Origin: Pseudomonas sp.
GTDB taxonomy: Bacteria > Pseudomonadota > Gammaproteobacteria > Pseudomonadales > Pseudomonadaceae
NCBI RefSeq assembly: GCF_030150285.1
Contig: NZ_JASLGE010000018.1
Coordinates: forward strand, 1-5,067
Direction of reading: 5' to 3'
Length of the DNA: 5,067 nt
Every line of letters begins with the position of its first letter. Within the stretch, counting starts at the first letter, position 1. The position numbers were made by a program, and so were the translations under genes. Below are positions 1 through 5,067 of this stretch, one piece after another. The notes under the pieces were generated by a model. The model was not told the DNA's origin and made no database searches. It saw only the letters and a list, made by a program, of their open reading frames with translations.

Positions 1-1
1 C

Positions 2-1270
2 AACTACAAACGCAACGTGCTGCGCACCCCGGCCAACAACAAACTGCGCCTGGAAGACACCCGTGGCCAGGAACACATCAAACTCAGCACCGAACACAGC
101 GGCAAAAGCCAGCTCAACCTGGGGCACTTGGTGGATGCCGAAAAGCGCAAGCGCGGTGAAGGCTTTGAACTGCGCACCGACGGCTGGGGCGCGATTCGGG
201 GCGGAAAAGGGGTGTTTATCAGTGCGGATACACAGGCCAAGGCCCAAGGCGACGTGCTGGCCATGGACGCTGCAATTGAACAGCTTGAAAGCGCACTGTC
301 TCTGGCTCGCTCCTTGGCCCAAGCGGCACGCAGTGCTCAAGCCACCCCAGGAGACACTGAGAGTCAGGCGCGGCTGATTCAGGCGCTCAAGGGCTTGGCC
401 CTGCCGGGAGTGTTATTACATGCTCCGGCAGGTATCGGCGTGCTTAGCCCTAAAGCGGTCTGCCTGTCTTCCGGAGCAGAAAGCGTGAGTATCACAGCCG
501 CTCGCAATGTTGATGTCAGCACCGGGCAAGACTTCACCGCCACTGCCGAAGGGGGTGTCAGCGTGCTTGCACACAGTGCCGACCTGCAACTCAAGGCGGC
601 TAAAGGTAAGGTTCAACTGCATGCTCAGGGTAATGACCTGCATGCACTGGCAAAGACTGATATCAAGATTGAAAGCGTCGAAGGCCGTATACACGTGAGT
701 GCTCCGCAAGAACTGGTGCTCAATTGTGGGGGGGCCTACATCCGGCTCAAGGGCGGCGATATCGAGTTGGGTGCGCCTGGCAACATCTACCTCAAGGCTG
801 CCAATGTACAAAAGCTTGGTAGCACTCGCCTCAATACCCCGGCGTCACCGTTGCCGACTGGTTACGCCGGGGGCTACACCCTGAAAGATGAAGCTCAGGC
901 ACCGATGCCATTTACCCGCTACCGGGTAACCACCGAACAAGGTGAGGTGTTCAACGGGGTGACTGACAAACATGGCAAGACCATGAGCGTGCATACCTTG
1001 GTGCCGGAAAATTTGAAGATTGAGCTGCCGGAATCCGAAAAGTGGATCAGCTTTTCTGCACCGCCAGAATTGAATTATGAAGGCATAAAGTGCACGGCAA
1101 CCATGGATGACGGAACAACTCTATACGGTGAGTTTGACAGTGAAAATAAAGCAAGTTTTTATTCTTTTTCCGCCAGTTCATGCGTCAAGCTTGAAATAGA
1201 AAATCTAAATTATGAGGGGGGTATACCCAGCGGTGCAGAAAACCTGCTAAGAAAGCTGGCGGAAGAATAA
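2..1270 (+). CDS. vgrG: Type VI secretion spike protein VgrG, C-terminal part (5' end outside window)
   Basis: This is the trimeric spike at the tip of the T6SS tube, which punctures target cells and carries effectors. The reading frame is open from base 2, so the gene starts upstream and 422 codons are visible. Visible residues 1-45 are the gp5-like needle entry (NKLRLEDTRGQEHIKLST), and LNLGHLVD follows. Residues about 60-210 match DUF2345: FELRTDGWGAIRGGKG, a helical insert at about 87-115 (AMDAAIEQLESALSLARS), then LLHAPAGIGVLSP. Residues about 175-275 are repetitive beta-prism sequence ending in CGGAYIRLKGGDIELGAPG. Residues about 305-345 form a TTR-like module (YRVTTEQGEVFNGVTDKHG), the type of extension known in other VgrGs to bind lipase effectors. 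A second AT-rich module of the same length follows. An internal GTG at 17 is not the true start. The family assignment is firm; which cargo this VgrG carries is inferred from the neighbours. Confidence 0.96.
   Translation, partial: NYKRNVLRTPANNKLRLEDTRGQEHIKLSTEHSGKSQLNLGHLVDAEKRKRGEGFELRTDGWGAIRGGKGVFISADTQAKAQGDVLAMDAAIEQLESALSLARSLAQAARSAQATPGDTESQARLIQALKGLALPGVLLHAPAGIGVLSPKAVCLSSGAESVSITAARNVDVSTGQDFTATAEGGVSVLAHSADLQLKAAKGKVQLHAQGNDLHALAKTDIKIESVEGRIHVSAPQELVLNCGGAYIRLKGGDIELGAPGNIYLKAANVQKLGSTRLNTPASPLPTGYAGGYTLKDEAQAPMPFTRYRVTTEQGEVFNGVTDKHGKTMSVHTLVPENLKIELPESEKWISFSAPPELNYEGIKCTATMDDGTTLYGEFDSENKASFYSFSASSCVKLEIENLNYEGGIPSGAENLLRKLAEE
917..1033 (+). repeat. TTR-like module, copy 1, in the VgrG C-terminal extension (protein-level repeat)
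   Basis: This 39-residue segment begins RYRVTTEQGEVFNGVTDKHG and ends LKIELPE. It shows the strand, Gly turn, G-x-x-D-x-x-G, strand pattern of transthyretin-like VgrG extensions. It aligns without gaps to the segment at 1088-1204. GC content is similar to the vgrG core. Confidence 0.6.
1088..1204 (+). repeat. TTR-like module, copy 2, degenerate (protein-level repeat)
   Basis: This 39-residue segment begins KCTATMDDGTTLYGEFDSEN and ends VKLEIEN. Aligned without gaps to the preceding module it has 7 of 39 identities. These include the turn residues G9, G14, D17 and K21, and the K and E of the final strand. The DNA is AT-rich: 20 of 60 bases are G/C at 1141-1200, against 39 of 60 at 541-600. 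Identity is low, so repeat status rests on the spacing of turn residues and the strand pattern. Confidence 0.4.
1261..1265 (+). promoter_or_regulatory. Ribosome binding site for the small membrane protein gene
   Basis: GGAAG lies seven bases before the ATG at 1273 and inside the last codons of vgrG. This supports 1273 over the ATG at 1279 and implies coupled translation. Confidence 0.55.
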
Positions 1271-1272
1271 AT

Positions 1273-1647
1273 ATGATTATGTTGAAGATGTTTATAGTGT
1301 TTATTTTTCCGTTTTTTCTGGTGCTCACCTCTATAGGAGTGAATGGTTACATTGTGTGTCGGGATTTGAATAAGGTATTAGACGGTTTTAAAGGGAGTGT
1401 TATCGTAAGTTCCTATGGGGATGTGTGGCGGGGCGGTTCGTTTTTAACGCGCTGTACATTGTCTTATATTGTGATGGGGAGCGTAGTTTTTCCTGCAAAG
1501 CACATTCGCAATGGAAGGCTTGATCCTAAAGAGTTTGCTAGCTTGCCCGGCGCTATAAAGTTGCGCATGAGGCTGTCTGTCGGTTTGTTGATGGGTGCGT
1601 TCGTATGGTTTTTTTTAGCGGTTGCCGTGATGAGTGCTTTGGAATAA
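1273..1647 (+). CDS. Small inner-membrane protein, candidate T6SS immunity protein
   Basis: I do not recognise a named family. The 124-residue protein has a hydrophobic N-terminal helix at about 4-29 (MFIVFIFPFFLVLTSIGV) and a second at about 101-122 (LSVGLLMGAFVWFFLAVAV). A 70-residue polar loop between them contains VSSYGDVWRGGS, a mildly hydrophobic stretch at 57-74, and the basic/proline segment KHIRNGRLDPKEF. It starts two bases after the vgrG stop with its own Shine-Dalgarno sequence, so it is almost certainly co-transcribed. The DNA is AT-rich like the rest of the cassette (24 of 60 bases G/C at 1321-1380). Small membrane proteins next to a membrane-active toxin are often its immunity factors, so this may protect against the product of 1705-2532. 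It could instead be an orphan immunity gene left by an earlier effector, or have another role. The gene call is strong; the function is inference from position. Confidence 0.8.
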   Translation: MIMLKMFIVFIFPFFLVLTSIGVNGYIVCRDLNKVLDGFKGSVIVSSYGDVWRGGSFLTRCTLSYIVMGSVVFPAKHIRNGRLDPKEFASLPGAIKLRMRLSVGLLMGAFVWFFLAVAVMSALE

Positions 1648-1681
1648 GGCTGAAGCTAGTGCATTTTTTATGGTGGTGTTA

Positions 1682-1735
1682 ATGGCAGTAAATAAGTCGT
1701 CAGGTTGTCGCATGCAGTGTCGAAGAAGCGATTGA
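1682..1735 (+). other. 17-codon open frame, possible original 5' end of the effector gene (suspected frameshift)
   Basis: ATG at 1682 opens MAVNKSSGCRMQCRRSD and then hits TGA at 1733. It overlaps the start of the effector in another frame. One extra T near 1705, making TTT from TT, would join it into the effector frame as MAVNKSSG-LSHAVSKKRL, which reads as a natural N-terminus. An in-frame ATG at 1670 lies further upstream. A weak GGTGG precedes 1682. This may be a true mutation, a sequencing error, or chance. Confidence 0.35.
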
Positions 1736-2532
1736 CAGAACTGGGCGGAGTAAAGGCAATGCAGGTTTTTTTTCGAGATTATCTGGCTCAAATGGACCAC
1801 TCGCTCGACGACGAGAGTCTAAGTCAGGCCCTTGAGTCACTTGAAGGGGCAGCCCTTAAATTCTCAGTAGACGTAATAAGTGATGCGAAACAGCGCGATA
1901 ATTACAACCGCAACGTCAGAAGGGTCAAGGATGAGGTCCTGGCTCAAGTGAAGGCCGGGAATGTGACGGTCAAAGAGGCCGCAGAATTTTGCTATGAGGC
2001 CCGTAATAAAATCATGGCGCAAGTCAGAGCAAAAACATCAGTACACGGTCTGACTGTTGCGCAGGCCAGAAAAAAAATCCCAGCCAAGCTTGTAAGTATT
2101 TTGAATGAAAAGTCCATTGGAAAATATGGTGGAAAGTTTGCAGCGCTTGATGCTGGGCGAAAAAAATCGATCTACTACGAAATTGTAGAATCATCGGCCA
2201 GGCCTGCCACTCAATTCAATACGCTGAACAAGGCTCTGAAGGTGTCGGGCAAAGTTTTAATCATCGTTACGATCGTGTATGCGACGTATGAAGTTGCCAG
2301 TGCCGACAACAAACCTAAAGAAGCCGTTAAGCAAGGCATTATGGTTGGAAGCGGAGTGGCCGGAACTGTTTTGGCGGGCTTGGCGGTAGCGACAGTGTGT
2401 GGCCCCGGTGCTCCGTTTTGTGCCGTTGGATTGATGTTGGCTGGTGGGGTGGCATCTGGTTGGGGGGCATCGGTGGCAACCGAGCTATTTGAGAATGAGA
2501 TAGAGGAGTTCACCCAGTGGAAAATAAGCTAG
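1705..2532 (+). CDS. Putative membrane-inserting (pore-forming) T6SS effector with glycine-zipper hairpin
   Basis: I cannot assign a named family. The 275-residue reading (TTG start) has a soluble, charged, mostly helical part at 1-175 (RVKDEVLAQVKAGNVTVKEA; LTVAQARKKIPAKL; AALDAGRKKSIYYEIVESSA). A hydrophobic helix follows at about 183-200 (KVLIIVTIVYATYEVASA). Next comes a Gly-rich hairpin: helix 211-231 (GIMVGSGVAGTVLAGLAVA), turn CGPGAPFC at 232-239, and helix 240-259 (AVGLMLAGGVASGWGASVA). The tail is acidic, ending EEFTQWKIS. A helical domain plus a Gly-zipper hairpin is the architecture expected of pore formers such as colicin-type toxins; P. aeruginosa Tse4 is a T6SS effector with a Gly-zipper. 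I see no catalytic motif. The location behind vgrG and overlap with a small membrane protein support a toxin/immunity cassette. The start is uncertain: TTG 1705 has no good Shine-Dalgarno sequence, GTG 1717 is possible, ATG 1759 has GGAG at ideal spacing (257 residues), and a frameshifted ATG 1682 is also possible. Confidence 0.7.
   Translation: MSHAVSKKRLTELGGVKAMQVFFRDYLAQMDHSLDDESLSQALESLEGAALKFSVDVISDAKQRDNYNRNVRRVKDEVLAQVKAGNVTVKEAAEFCYEARNKIMAQVRAKTSVHGLTVAQARKKIPAKLVSILNEKSIGKYGGKFAALDAGRKKSIYYEIVESSARPATQFNTLNKALKVSGKVLIIVTIVYATYEVASADNKPKEAVKQGIMVGSGVAGTVLAGLAVATVCGPGAPFCAVGLMLAGGVASGWGASVATELFENEIEEFTQWKIS
1747..1750 (+). promoter_or_regulatory. Candidate ribosome binding site favouring effector start at ATG 1759
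   Basis: GGAG sits eight bases before the in-frame ATG at 1759. It is a better site than anything in front of TTG 1705 or GTG 1717. If used, the protein begins MQVFFRDYLAQMD. The match could be fortuitous, because codons before 1759 still read like protein (KKRLTELGGVKA). Confidence 0.4.
2503..2508 (+). promoter_or_regulatory. Strong ribosome binding site for the overlapping GTG-start gene
   Basis: GAGGAG lies inside the effector's last codons, eight bases before GTG 2517. It makes the GTG start credible and points to translational coupling of effector and partner. Confidence 0.7.
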
Positions 2533-2810
2533 ATCCACGCGTGATGCCTGTAGGTGTTATATGGCCAAACACACCTATTTGCAGTGGAGGGTACTTATCC
2601 GAAGGCCTCGCTCGTCTTGCTCTCTCGGTAACTGTGCGCATGAAGTGTTCGGCAGAACTTTTTTCTTCTGGTTGTGTGTTGCTTGTTATGGGTGCTGTTG
2701 TTTCAAGCATTTTCAAATGGTTTGCAGGCGGTGTGGTTGGGTGGCTGAAAGGTCTGACTGATTCTCGGGGGCAATTGCTGGGGATTGGCCGTGTTTCAAG
2801 AACTTCATAG
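2517..2810 (+). CDS. Small membrane protein overlapping the effector gene, candidate cognate immunity protein
   Basis: The family is not recognised. The 97-residue protein starts with GTG, overlaps the effector stop by 16 bases and has a textbook Shine-Dalgarno sequence, so it is very likely translated with the effector. Residues 1-45 are polar with a Pro/Gly/Cys-rich patch (WPNTPICSGGYLSEGL) and then RLALSVTVRMK. Residues about 48-66 form one hydrophobic helix (LFSSGCVLLVMGAVVSSIF), and a Gly/Trp-rich amphipathic stretch follows (KWFAGGVVGWLKG). The tail is basic. An immediate downstream overlap is the usual place for an immunity gene, and a membrane location fits protection against a membrane-inserting toxin, so I rank it above the 1273-1647 protein as cognate immunity. 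Function is inferred; the reading frame is well supported. A 66-codon ATG frame inside it (2561-2761) looks like a shadow, being full of Cys, Arg and Trp. Confidence 0.72.
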   Translation: MENKLDPRVMPVGVIWPNTPICSGGYLSEGLARLALSVTVRMKCSAELFSSGCVLLVMGAVVSSIFKWFAGGVVGWLKGLTDSRGQLLGIGRVSRTS

Positions 2811-2821
2811 GACTCGCAATT

Positions 2822-2826
2822 AAGGA
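2822..2826 (+). promoter_or_regulatory. Ribosome binding site that decides the lipase start
   Basis: AAGGA is five bases before ATG 2832 but overlaps the first base of ATG 2826. This favours initiation at 2832. Confidence 0.6.
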
Positions 2827-2831
2827 TGGAT

Positions 2832-4868
2832 ATGAACGATCCCCTGCACCGTACGGACACGCTCAACCCGCGCAAGGACTTTACTGGCGGTACACAAAAG
2901 CAGCACTGGATCGAATTTCAGTTGCTGGATGAGCTGGGAGCCCCTTTGGCGAACATGCCCTATCAGGTGGTCAATGAGGCCATTCGCGCGGGTTGTTCTC
3001 CCGCATGTTCCGGCCTGAGCGATGCTCAGGGCGTGATTCGTATTGAGGGGCTGCATCCGGTCCCCATCACCCTGACCGTTCAAGCCAATCCTTTGGCCGA
3101 AGTGTTGCAAACCCGTCGTTTGCGCGCGGTGCGCGCCGAACCGCCGCGGCCTGTTATTGGTGATTCAGCCCCCTTGTATGGCCCACAGCGCTCGGGTTTT
3201 TCACCGGTTGAGCAGCAAGCGCACGCGGCAGGCTACGATTACCACTACCTGCGTATTGGCCAACTGTGTGACCAAGAGCCGGATTTCGCCCCACCGCTGG
3301 CCGACCGCAACCGGCTCCCGGCGTATCACTTCCCGGACAATGCATTCAAGGGGTTCACCGTCAGTGGGGAGGCCCTTGACCGTCGCCATGTCCTGGAAGT
3401 ATGCCCGTTCCGTGCCTGGTTGTTGGTGCTGCACCACCAGCGCGGGTACAGCCTGGCCAACGCCTACAACCTGGGGTTGATGAGTATTCTAGCTTATAGC
3501 AATGAGCCTGAAACTGAACAGGGTTCCGTCAAGGAGCTGTTTGAGCAGCAATGCCTTGATATGTCGCGCACCCCACGGGTCTGGGATAACGGCCAGGCAT
3601 GGCCTTGCCTGGTGAACGATGTTGCATTCAGCGATCGCTATGTGACAGCCAAGCCCCTTGACACCGCCAAGGCAGTTCCGCCGGAGGGCGATACCCAGCT
3701 GTTTTACGCCATCAGTGCTTCCCACGTGTTGGTGGCCTGGCGTGGCACCGAAATGAGTGGTCTCGCGGATCTTACCACCGACACAACCTTTCGCCCCGTC
3801 AAACCCGAAGTTGCCGCCAATTGCAACCCCAAGGCTCCCTGTAGCGATCTGACACCAGTGGGCAGCGTACATCTGGGTTTTCGTGATGCTTATGAGATGG
3901 CCAGAAGGATTTATGGCATAGAGTTGAAGAAAATGATCTCTGAAGACGCGAATGATAAAGAACTTTTTATCTGTGGCCACAGCCTGGGCGGTGCTCTTGG
4001 ACTGATTTATGCCGCTTCGCTGAAAACAAGAAATCCATTGCTCTATACCTACGGCATGCCCCGCACCTTTACCCTCCATGCCGTGCAAACCTTGGGCGAG
4101 CTGCGGCACTTTCGCCATGTCAATGACGCCGACCTTGTGCCTCGCGTGCCGCCCGAGGCCGGATTGGACAATTACCTGTACGACCTTTATGGCCCAATGG
4201 GCACGCTGATGGGGCTGAGCTGGTCAGTGCGTCAGCTCGCGTTCGCCAACGTATTCAAACACGAGGACCCTTACAGCCATCACGGCGAAATCGCCCTATT
4301 TTATAAGGCCGAACAACATGGCAAGCGGAAAATAGAGCCCTATCCGGCTTATCGGAAGCCGGATGGCGCGCCTTATCACAGCACAATAACCCTGCAGTTG
4401 CCGCACGTAGCCAAGCTGTATCTGGTACCCAGTCTTAGCGAGACCAGTGACCAAACGGCCGAGCAGGCCACACAGCGTTTAAACACCTCATTGACCGCCG
4501 AGAGCCGTGCCAGGTTCTTTCCGCGTTACAGCAACCCGTCCCTGGGGCGACTGCTGCGCATTGGCGACCACTTTATGTCGGCGTACCAACCCTATATCCA
4601 TAATCAACTGCTGGAGTCGATTAACCCCGCGCGTGATCCGTTGCTCGACCGGCAGGTGCAACGGCACCAGTTTGAACAGCAGATGCAGGCGCACGGTGAC
4701 AGTATTCCCGAGGATGAGCTGACCCGCACACGCGTCTTCCTCGACTTGCAGGGCCTGATGGATCAGGCCCTGCATTTCACCCAGAGCGCTGAAGGCGGCA
4801 GCGAGGCCCTGCAACGTTTCGATGCCATCGCCGACCCACGTGCCTATTACGAGAAAACCTATGGGTAA
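2832..4868 (+). CDS. Class 3 lipase, probable T6SS phospholipase effector (Tle-type)
   Basis: This is a predicted lipid-ester hydrolase delivered by VgrG to attack phospholipids of a target cell. It has 678 residues from ATG 2832, or 680 from ATG 2826. The N-terminal module at about 24-95 (HWIEFQLLDELGAPLANMPY, then GLSDAQGVIRIEGLHP) is a beta-sandwich type I know from pseudomonad T6SS cargo and is a likely spike-docking part. The lipase core has the oxyanion-side motif VAWRGTE (R304-G305-T306), nucleophile elbow CGHSLGGALG (Ser384), Asp434 in NDADLVPRVP, and His483 or His484 in YSHHGE, a complete Ser-Asp-His triad for the Lipase_3 family. Residues about 515-678 are a helical C-terminal region of unknown role. 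No signal peptide or transmembrane helix is evident, as expected for T6SS cargo. It starts 21 bases after the preceding stop and overlaps a lipoprotein gene. GC content returns to the vgrG-core level (38 of 60 at 3301-3360). I did not assign a Tle subfamily; Tle2/TseL of Vibrio also uses a class 3 lipase fold. Confidence 0.9.
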   Translation: MNDPLHRTDTLNPRKDFTGGTQKQHWIEFQLLDELGAPLANMPYQVVNEAIRAGCSPACSGLSDAQGVIRIEGLHPVPITLTVQANPLAEVLQTRRLRAVRAEPPRPVIGDSAPLYGPQRSGFSPVEQQAHAAGYDYHYLRIGQLCDQEPDFAPPLADRNRLPAYHFPDNAFKGFTVSGEALDRRHVLEVCPFRAWLLVLHHQRGYSLANAYNLGLMSILAYSNEPETEQGSVKELFEQQCLDMSRTPRVWDNGQAWPCLVNDVAFSDRYVTAKPLDTAKAVPPEGDTQLFYAISASHVLVAWRGTEMSGLADLTTDTTFRPVKPEVAANCNPKAPCSDLTPVGSVHLGFRDAYEMARRIYGIELKKMISEDANDKELFICGHSLGGALGLIYAASLKTRNPLLYTYGMPRTFTLHAVQTLGELRHFRHVNDADLVPRVPPEAGLDNYLYDLYGPMGTLMGLSWSVRQLAFANVFKHEDPYSHHGEIALFYKAEQHGKRKIEPYPAYRKPDGAPYHSTITLQLPHVAKLYLVPSLSETSDQTAEQATQRLNTSLTAESRARFFPRYSNPSLGRLLRIGDHFMSAYQPYIHNQLLESINPARDPLLDRQVQRHQFEQQMQAHGDSIPEDELTRTRVFLDLQGLMDQALHFTQSAEGGSEALQRFDAIADPRAYYEKTYG

Positions 4869-5067
4869 GCCCCTTGCCGCGCGAGAGGGCAAGCTCCGCG
4901 CCCTCAAATGGCCCACCGTACTCGGCGCGCTGGTTTTCAGCCTCGGTGGTTGCGATCCGGACTACAGCCTGTCGCCGCCCGCAGACAGTGAAAAAATCAC
5001 CGTGACCGTCAAGCTGCCTGAAGGGTTAAAAAACGAAACCCTTTGGGTCATGTACCGCTCGGCCACT
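4861..5067 (+). CDS. Lipoprotein, probable immunity protein for the lipase (3' end outside window)
   Basis: ATG 4861 overlaps the lipase stop by eight bases, and the frame stays open for 69 codons to the window edge. The N-terminus is a lipoprotein signal: basic n-region (GKPLAAREGKLRALK), hydrophobic core (WPTVLGALVFS), and lipobox L28-G29-G30-C31 at 4945-4953. The mature protein would begin CDPDYS, lipid-anchored and facing the periplasm. The following sequence (ITVTVKLPEG, ETLWVMYRSA) looks strand-rich. Known immunity proteins of T6SS lipases (Tli) are often periplasmic lipoproteins encoded next to the effector, so immunity is the natural reading. Asp at +2 would retain it in the inner membrane under the E. 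coli Lol rule, but Pseudomonas sorting rules differ. A weak GAGA at 4851-4854 precedes the start, and coupling to lipase translation is likely. The rest of the protein is not visible, so its domain cannot be checked. Confidence 0.85.
   Translation, partial: MGKPLAAREGKLRALKWPTVLGALVFSLGGCDPDYSLSPPADSEKITVTVKLPEGLKNETLWVMYRSAT

Noticed and set aside
728..734. Seven-G run in vgrG as a phase-variation tract
   Set aside because: It encodes Gly codons of the standard VgrG motif CGGAYIRLKGG and the frame is intact, so family conservation explains it.
1609..1616. Eight-T run near the end of the 124-residue protein gene as a slippage site
   Set aside because: It encodes Phe residues of the second membrane helix (WFFLAV) and the frame ends normally soon after. 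Slippage is possible but nothing in the sequence supports it.
1622..1650. TTGCCG with TAAGGC 17 bases later as a promoter for the effector
   Set aside because: The -10 match is poor and the site lies within the preceding gene end. This is not enough to call a promoter.
1630..1670. Possible rho-independent terminator before the TTTTTT at 1664-1669
   Set aside because: No stem longer than about three base pairs can be formed in front of the T run. Neighbouring spacing suggests a continuous operon.
2211..2513. 100-codon minus-strand frame opposite the effector hairpin
   Set aside because: Its Pro/Ala/Thr-rich sequence is the reverse reading of the Gly/Ala/Val hairpin codons. It has no neighbouring gene on that strand.
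2561..2761. 66-codon plus-strand frame within the 97-residue protein gene
   Set aside because: It is rich in Cys, Trp and Arg with no good Shine-Dalgarno sequence. The competing frame has GAGGAG and a sensible membrane helix.
3489..4118. 209-codon open frame on the minus strand inside the lipase gene
   Set aside because: It lies entirely opposite a well-supported lipase with an intact catalytic motif. The translation has no recognisable domain and is typical of a GC-rich antisense shadow.
4488..4916. 142-codon minus-strand frame across the lipase/lipoprotein junction
   Set aside because: It is antisense to two better-supported overlapping genes and has no recognisable domain.

Overview
The window looks like a type VI secretion system (T6SS) vgrG-effector island from a gammaproteobacterium, most likely Pseudomonas (fluorescens/putida-like). 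The reasons are a GC-rich backbone, a Pseudomonas-style VgrG/DUF2345 protein, and a lipase effector whose N-terminal module I recognise from pseudomonad T6SS cargo. The assignment rests on sequence style, not on a search. All genes lie on the plus strand and are tightly packed.

Layout. (1) 2-1270: the 3' part of a vgrG spike gene, covering the needle, the DUF2345 beta-prism and a C-terminal extension. The extension has a transthyretin-like (TTR-like) module and then a second, AT-rich copy-like module. (2) 1273-1647: a small two-helix membrane protein. (3) 1705-2532: a protein with a helical N-terminal part and a C-terminal glycine-rich hydrophobic hairpin, which I propose is a membrane-inserting (pore-forming) T6SS effector. 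Its 5' end is ambiguous and may carry a one-base frameshift. (4) 2517-2810: a GTG-initiated small membrane protein that overlaps the effector stop and has a strong Shine-Dalgarno sequence, a candidate immunity protein. (5) 2832-4868: a class 3 lipase (GHSLGG) with an N-terminal beta-module, a candidate phospholipase effector of the Tle type. (6) 4861-end: the start of a lipoprotein gene overlapping the lipase stop, its probable periplasmic immunity protein.

How they fit together. VgrG is the spike that carries cargo. The window appears to hold two effector/immunity modules in series behind one VgrG: an AT-rich membrane-active toxin cassette with small inner-membrane proteins on both sides, and a GC-rich lipase/lipoprotein pair. 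The AT-rich stretch begins inside the VgrG tail (about 1040) and ends near the lipase start. This suggests that the toxin cassette and the end of VgrG were acquired or exchanged together between an older vgrG core and an older lipase module.

No tRNA, rRNA, CRISPR, insertion sequence or convincing terminator was seen. No PAAR, DUF4123 or DUF1795 adaptor gene is visible in the window.
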